From assembly GCF_016801865.2 (NCBI RefSeq), contig NC_068937.1:95998500-96062499 (forward strand): a stretch of DNA of 64,000 bases. Reading direction: 5' to 3'. Positions 58,821 to 64,000 of the stretch are shown here, one piece after another. Position 1 is the first letter of the stretch; every line of letters starts with the position of its first letter. Under the pieces are notes generated by a model. It saw only the letters and a program-made list of their open reading frames with translations. It made no database searches and was not told where the DNA came from. This DNA is from Culex pipiens pallens. Lineage: Eukaryota; Arthropoda; Insecta; Diptera; Culicidae. The position numbers and the translations under genes are program-made.

Positions 58821-60299
58821 TAGGGTACGTTATCCATTAGTGGACCCCTTTCCTATAATGGACCCTCTGACGGGTTTTTGATGAAAAATTCAATAAAATC
58901 ACAATTTCAAGCGTGTTGTTGTCTGCAAATCTTTTATTTGGCATGTTCAGCATCATTTAAAACAATATTGACTGACATTGATTTGTCCTTTTCACCAAAA
59001 TAAGTGTTTTGATTTCGACATCTGAAATCAGCCATGGCCTCTAGCATTTTCACAACAAAATTGCATTTCTTGACTTTTTTTTGATGAGGTCCTATAAACA
59101 AATGTAAACATTGAGTGTATCCCTTTCACACCTTATGTCAAAGTCCATCGGAGTAAGCGGGATACACTCAATGTTTACATTTGTTTATAGGACCTTATCA
59201 AAAAAAAGTCAAGATTTATATTTTAAGATTGAATTAACTATCCAATAATTTTTTGACTGATTATTTAGCTTCAGCAAGTCGAAAAAATGTAAGTTTAAGC
59301 AACTATACTAAAATTAAGCGAAGAAATGCTCATTTTCGAGCAAAAATTAGGTGGGTCCAATTTAGGAGAACGAAAATCCAAACTTTTCCAAAATTTGACC
59401 CCTGTTAATTTAACCTTCAAAAATGAAGAAATCTGTGTATTTAAGCAAAAGTTTCTCTTAAACATACAACAAATGCTTGTTGTTTTTCAATTATAAGTAT
59501 AAATACAGCTGTATTCATGTTAAAAATACCAAAAATGCTGAAGCCGTAAGAATTTATAATTAATCAAAACTATAGTTAATTGAACATAACTGACGCATCA
59601 TGATTGCAGTTTGAAATGATATTTTATAATAATAAATCAATAACGAAACATTTTTCTTTAAATAAAAAAGCGTGGTTTTACCAGCAACTGTAAACAAATC
59701 TATTGTTTAGTTTCGGTCAACCATTTATGTAAATAATATGGAAAAAATTGCATCAAAATTACTTTTTTCAATTAATGTTTTATGTTTACAGTGGTTTTTG
59801 AAACGTTTTCTCTGATCTTTTTCGGAAATAAATGTGTTTAAATGTCTGTTAGGTTTTTTGTTGTTTAAAGTCAAATTTGTCCAAAAAAACATATTTGTTT
59901 ATGATGAAAAGTGAGCAAAATCCATCTTTTATTCGTTATATCTATCATTAGACCTGCATCATGCATCAAATATCAAATACCAAATCAAATATATATATAA
60001 ATTTGGTATAAAAATAACAGTTTGCCTATAGTGAACCCGGGTCCACAATCGGATTATGGACCCGGGTCCACTATAGGAAAAGGGGGTCCATAACAGGCAA
60101 AAAAAAAACTTTTTTTCAAATGGCTTTTTTTCTGCTTAAAAACAAATAACTGATGAAACAAATAGTCAAAATTGTTCAAAAGACTTCAGATTTCATTGTT
60201 TTGTACAAAGGGTTATGAAAAAGTGCTTAAAATATTGAAAATTTGTAAAAAAAGGGCTTCGGTTCTACTAGGGGGTCCACTAATGGTTAAAATACCCTA
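58821..60299. mobile_element. 1.48-kb TIR element, TAGGGTA...CCATTAGTGGACCCC ends
   Basis: The left end TAGGGTACGTTATCCATTAGTGGACCCC is mirrored by the right (reverse complement TAGGGTATTTTAACCATTAGTGGACCCC). The interior is AT-rich and non-coding, with a GGGTCCAC hairpin at about 60,035-60,085 and a nested MITE at 59,069-59,213. Confidence 0.85.
59069..59213. mobile_element. 145-bp MITE with about 55-bp TIRs
   Basis: CTTGACTTTTTTTTGATGAGGTCCTATAAACAAATGTAAA is mirrored at the right with one base difference, out to TTGAGTGTATCCC. The CCTATAAAC...GTTTATAGG core relates it to the 39,060 family. Confidence 0.9.
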
Positions 60300-60525
60300 G
60301 GAACCTAATGTTAAAATGCAAAATTGTGATTTGTTTTGTCAAAATTGGTGAATTGCTTATTTGTTAAATTGTTATCTTTATAAACCGATAAATTGTTCAA
60401 TTTTCCTTAACATTTTATTATGTAAAATTTCTTTATTGTTATGATTGTTAAATTGTTTTAAAATTGTTAAATTTTAAACATTCAAATACAGCAAGTCCCC
60501 ACGAAAACAGCATGATTCGAAAAAA
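60300..60525. repeat. Degenerate TTAAATTGTT-rich low-complexity DNA (left)
   Basis: Many loosely repeated TTAAATTG/TTGTTAAATTG motifs. The same kind of sequence resumes at 61,735-62,070 beyond the foldback. Confidence 0.65.
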
Positions 60526-60529
60526 AAGT

Positions 60530-61685
60530 TCTCCGATCGGGCTCAGTTTTTTTTTCTGGGGGTTCCTTGGCCAAAATAATTAGACCCGTATTTTTTTGTT
60601 TGGCCATTAGGGTGACCTACGCCGTGTTAGGGTGGTCCGAAAAATGGCAATTTTCGTCGATTTTCGCAAAAACGACTTAAAAAAAATCATATCTCCGCGC
60701 CATTTCATCCGATTTTAGCTGTCTTAGACGCAAAAGAAAGGTGATTAGTTTGGCTATTTGGGAAAAATAGTAAGAAGTTTCAAAAATCTAGCTTAACATT
60801 GGAAAAGGTCGCATGAAAACTTAAAATGCTGTTTTGAAGGTCTCGGGACCAAGGAGCCTATGTTTGAAAATATTTTTACCTAATTCCTCGGAAAATTTTA
60901 CATTACATATCTAAAAATGGTGAAGTTATGTTTTCAATACTCTGAGATACGATTTTTTGAAAATAAAAACTGGGTTTTTCGACGCGCCACGCGAAAAAAT
61001 GGGAAAATGACGAAAACGGGAAAAAATCGTCTTTTTTCACTAAAACAGCGATAACTTGAAAATTTCAGCGATGACCTATACATGTTAGGGTACTAAAAGT
61101 TGCGTATTTAAATTACAAAAATTTTGGTACCCTAAGATGTATAGGTCACCGCTGAAATTTTAAAGTTATCGCTGTTTTAGTGAAAAAATACGATTTTTTC
61201 CGTTTTCGTCATTTTCCCATTTTTGCGCATGGCGCGTCGAAAAAACCAGTTTTTATTTTCAAAATTCGTATCTCAAAGTATTGAAAACATAACTTCACCA
61301 TTTTTCGATATATTATGTAAAATTTACCGAGGAATCAGGTAAAAATATTTAAAGACATAAGCTCTTTGGTCCCGAGACCTTTAAAACAGCATTTTAAGTT
61401 TTCATACGACCTTTTCAAATGTTAAGCTAGATTTTTGAAACTTCTTACTATTTTTCCCAAAAAGCCAAACTAATCACCTTTCTTTTGCGTCTAACACAGC
61501 TAAAATCGGATGAAATGGCGCGGAGAGATGATTTTTAAAAAATGTGGTTTTTGCGAAAATCAACGAAAATTGCCATTTTTCGGACCACCCTAACACGACG
61601 TAGGTCACCCTAAAGGCCAAACAAAAAAATACGGGTCTAATTATTTCGGCCAAGGATCCCCCAGAAAAAAATTAACCTCCGATAC
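60530..61685. mobile_element. Foldback element (about 1.15 kb)
   Basis: The arms (about 60,530-61,100 and 61,130-61,685) are inverted copies with scattered mismatches. Matching anchors are CTGGGGG.TCCTTGGCC, GGGTGACCTACG.CGTGTTAGGGTGGTCCG, AAAATGGCAATTTTCGT.GATTTTCGC and GACCTATACAT.TTAGGGTAC. The loop is about 30 bp. There is no coding frame. A diverged single arm is at 28,030-28,475. Confidence 0.9.
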
Positions 61686-61734
61686 TTTGACTTTTTCTCG
61701 AAAAATATTTTAGCATCTAAGGGACGTGCAGATG

Positions 61735-62075
61735 AACAATCCAATCGTTGAGTTATTTAATTGATAATTATTGCTTTATTGATCAACTGTAAACTTTTCT
61801 TAATGCCTTTTTTTTAATTTTGAGGTTGTTAAATTGTGATTTTGGTTAAATAGTTTAATGGTTAATTGTTAAATTTTAAACTTGATAAATTTTAAATTTA
61901 AATCTTGAATTGAAATATTTTTTATTGCTTATTTGAAAATTGTCTGATTGTTAAAATGTTATTTATAAAATTCTACAAAATGGTTAAATTTTTAGTTGTT
62001 CAATAGTTGAATTGCTAAGTTTTTAATTGTTAAATTGTTTCATTGTTAAATTGTCCAATTGCTATTTGCGGTGCT
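61735..62075. repeat. Degenerate TTAAATTGTT-rich low-complexity DNA (right)
   Basis: Continuation of the low-complexity text seen at 60,300-60,525. Confidence 0.6.
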
Positions 62076-62282
62076 GTTCATTGGAATTTCAAAAAGCAGA
62101 GCAAAATATGATTTTTAACAAAAAAAAAAAATGCATTTTTAGTTGCTTTCAGTAGATAAAACGTAAAATTCCATTAAATTTGAAGTTAGAAAATGAAAAT
62201 TACTATGATTTTTCGGGCCGATTTTGAAGGGAGGGGGAGGGGGGGGGGCGGCATAAACTTTGAAAAATAAAGCCGAGCCCGA

Positions 62283-62682
62283 GCAGACGGAAATAACGTG
62301 GGGATAACATTTTTTGTTATTTGAAAATACTAGGCCAATAACATTATTTTGTTATTCGCCGTTATGATTTTTTTGTAATTGGATTGTTATTTTAATAATA
62401 GCTTAATAACATTTTTAGTTATTCTTCGAACAAATCTTTGTTATTATTTTTGTTATTTTAACAGCTAATCCGATCATCCCAATAACAGTTGGAGTTATTC
62501 TTCCATAACAAAAAATGTTATTCCAAAGTTGTTTTGGCTTTCAACCAATATCAGGCCAATAACATAAACAGTTACCAAACCCTTATGCGAAAATGGATTT
62601 TTCAAGAAGATTCCATGACACTTTCTGTTATTTTAACAGTATTTGTTATTGAAATGGTATGAATTTTGTTATTACCGTCTGC
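62283..62682. mobile_element. 400-bp MITE, GCAGACGG.AATAAC ends
   Basis: GCAGACGGAAATAAC and the inverted GTTATTACCGTCTGC form the ends. The interior is saturated with GTTATT/AATAAC motifs in both orientations. Confidence 0.85.
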
Positions 62683-62684
62683 CC

Positions 62685-62895
62685 GGGAGCTACCGTGGCC
62701 GTAAGGTTACGGGTTTCGCCTTGTAAGCGGAAGGTGATGGGTTTGATTCCTGTCTGGCTCGGCAAAGTAAGATCCCTTCAAAGAGTTAATTTGCTCAATG
62801 GGAATACTGACCGGTAGGGGATGGGTTTCGACTAGCGGCGGGCTGGATTCCAATCCAGAGGTCGTGAGATCGATTCTCGTACCGGGATGATGAAG
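62685..62895 (+). mobile_element. Tandem double-tRNA SINE (Twin-like)
   Basis: First tRNA-like unit about 62,686-62,762 (A-box TGGCCGTAAGGTTACGG, B-box GGGTTTGATTCCT). Second about 62,815-62,887 (anticodon arm CTGGATTCCAATCCAG, B-box GAGATCGATTCTC). They are separated by about 50 bp, with a T-rich tail. Two tRNA-related regions in one SINE is the layout described for the Twin SINE of Culex pipiens; family membership is from memory. It directly abuts the MITE at 62,283-62,682. Confidence 0.7.
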
Positions 62896-63149
62896 TTTTT
62901 TATAAATATTTGCAAAGGCCTAAATTATATTAAAATATGTTTACATTCCATTCAATCCAACGACGAAGCAGCCTTCTTATCTCTACCATCAATAACAGAA
63001 TCGAATAGAAACACTTTTCAGAACTTGTTTTGAAACGTAATACTTTTCAACATTGTTTGGATTTAAACGGTGGATGAATTAAATACATGGACATTGTAAA
63101 TTACAATTCCATTCAAGGCTTTTTTCCGAAATTGCAAAAAATGTTGTTT

Positions 63150-63265
63150 GGAAACCGTTGCAAAACACGGTTTTTTCAGCACTCGTCGTATTTATCCAAC
63201 TCGGTGAACCTCGTGTACGATGTACGACCTGTGCTGAAAAAATATTTATTTTGCAACTTGTTGAA
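63150..63265. mobile_element. Short TIR element, GTTGCAAAA...TTTTTTCAGCAC ends
   Basis: GTTGCAAAACACGGTTTTTTCAGCACTCGTCGTA is mirrored by TACGACCTGTGCTGAAAAAA...TTTTGCAAC. Confidence 0.7.
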
Positions 63266-63269
63266 TAAC

Positions 63270-64000
63270 ACCCACAAAATTTCATTTGTCATTTGTGTCA
63301 TTTTTTGTCGGTCAGTGGAATAGAAGTTTATGCAACGTACGAGGTGCCAAAACAGTTTTTGCAAATCCGACTAACACAATTTGAATGCAAATTTTCAAAT
63401 TAAAACCATTACTGACGATACAAGTGCTCCATGATATTATATATTATATTTTTAAATATTTTTGAAGCAAAAATGAATTATTACAATAACTTTGATTTCA
63501 TACATTTCTCATAACCATGTCCATGTTTGAAAGAATCGAGAAATCACAAAATATCAAAACATAACATTATTTTGACTTTTGTTCCAAATATAAATTATGT
63601 TTTGAACATATTTTTGTAATCAACGTTTTATTGTGAGCACTATAGAAAAAAAATGTTTAGTTTTTGAATTTGCTTTTTTCATTAATAGATTTGCTATTTT
63701 CTTACAGGTTCACTTGACCCCTGCGAGGTTTCTCTAGAGTAATTAGAATTGTTTATCAACACTAAATTCTATGCAACACGCTTCCATAGCGATGCATACC
63801 ACAAACTATCCATTGAAACGGAATTTGAATGGCGCATCGTCTACTTGCAGGCGCATTCCAGTACATACTTTCCGGCGCAATGAAGATTGATTGCTTCTAT
63901 TTACCAGTGCAGTGTAAATATTTGCAGAAATTATTAATTAAGGAAGTATTAATTTTCGTTTCCAGTGTAGTAACCAATTAAAACACAAACACACTCTTGG
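63270..64000. other. AT-rich intergenic DNA to the window end
   Basis: No gene, and no clear signal-peptide exon for the chitin-binding gene on the minus strand. Confidence 0.4.

Noticed and set aside
60530..61685. Long hairpin RNA gene or convergent gene pair
   Set aside because: The arms carry only short frames, and a diverged single arm is found at 28 kb, as expected of a transposable element.
62686..62890. Two functional tRNA genes
   Set aside because: Degenerate arms and a fixed double arrangement typical of a SINE.

Overview
The window reads as nuclear DNA of a culicine mosquito, most likely Culex. Both genes I can read are insect-type: one has several short introns of 52-62 bp and GC-rich third codon positions, and both sit in AT-rich sequence packed with small terminal-inverted-repeat (TIR) elements. 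Several interspersed repeats, for example at 20.4-20.8 kb and 27.3-27.8 kb, match my memory of very common Culex quinquefasciatus repeats. That species call is from memory, not from a search.

Two protein-coding genes are firm, both on the minus strand. (1) A complete delta-1-pyrroline-5-carboxylate dehydrogenase (P5CDH/ALDH4A1) gene, 34,679-40,338. Its seven coding exons sum to 1,701 nt (566 aa), and all splice phases agree. (2) A very large mucin-like chitin-binding protein, 49,706-57,272, with nine six-cysteine CBM14 (peritrophin-A) domains separated by Ser/Thr, Asn/Gln and Gly-Pro-Asn/Asp linkers. Its first exon (signal peptide) is not visible. P5CDH is mitochondrial proline catabolism; the chitin-binding protein would act outside the cell on peritrophic matrix or cuticle. 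I see no functional link between them.

Region by region. 0-3.2 kb: a near-perfect 2.2-kb foldback element inserted in an AATTCTTC minisatellite. 3.3-8.0 kb: two possible exons of an unrecognised plus-strand gene, separated by MITEs and by a 2.13-kb hAT-like element with an 8-bp target duplication. 8-12 kb: mostly unique DNA. 12-19 kb: a 2.9-kb TIR element and several MITEs. 19-28.5 kb: tRNA-derived SINE-like units, MITEs and a 0.93-kb retroposon with a 19-bp target duplication. 29-32.5 kb: nested and inverted repeats. 33-41 kb: P5CDH. 41-48.8 kb: low gene content and tRNA-like SINE fragments. 48.9-57.3 kb: the chitin-binding gene. 58.8-64 kb: more TIR and foldback elements and a tandem double-tRNA SINE.

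I saw no true tRNA or rRNA gene, no CRISPR array, no intact transposase or reverse transcriptase, and no viral gene. All mobile elements here look non-autonomous. I did not find a convincing new multi-gene system. The most unusual items are the structures of the mobile elements and the architecture of the chitin-binding protein.
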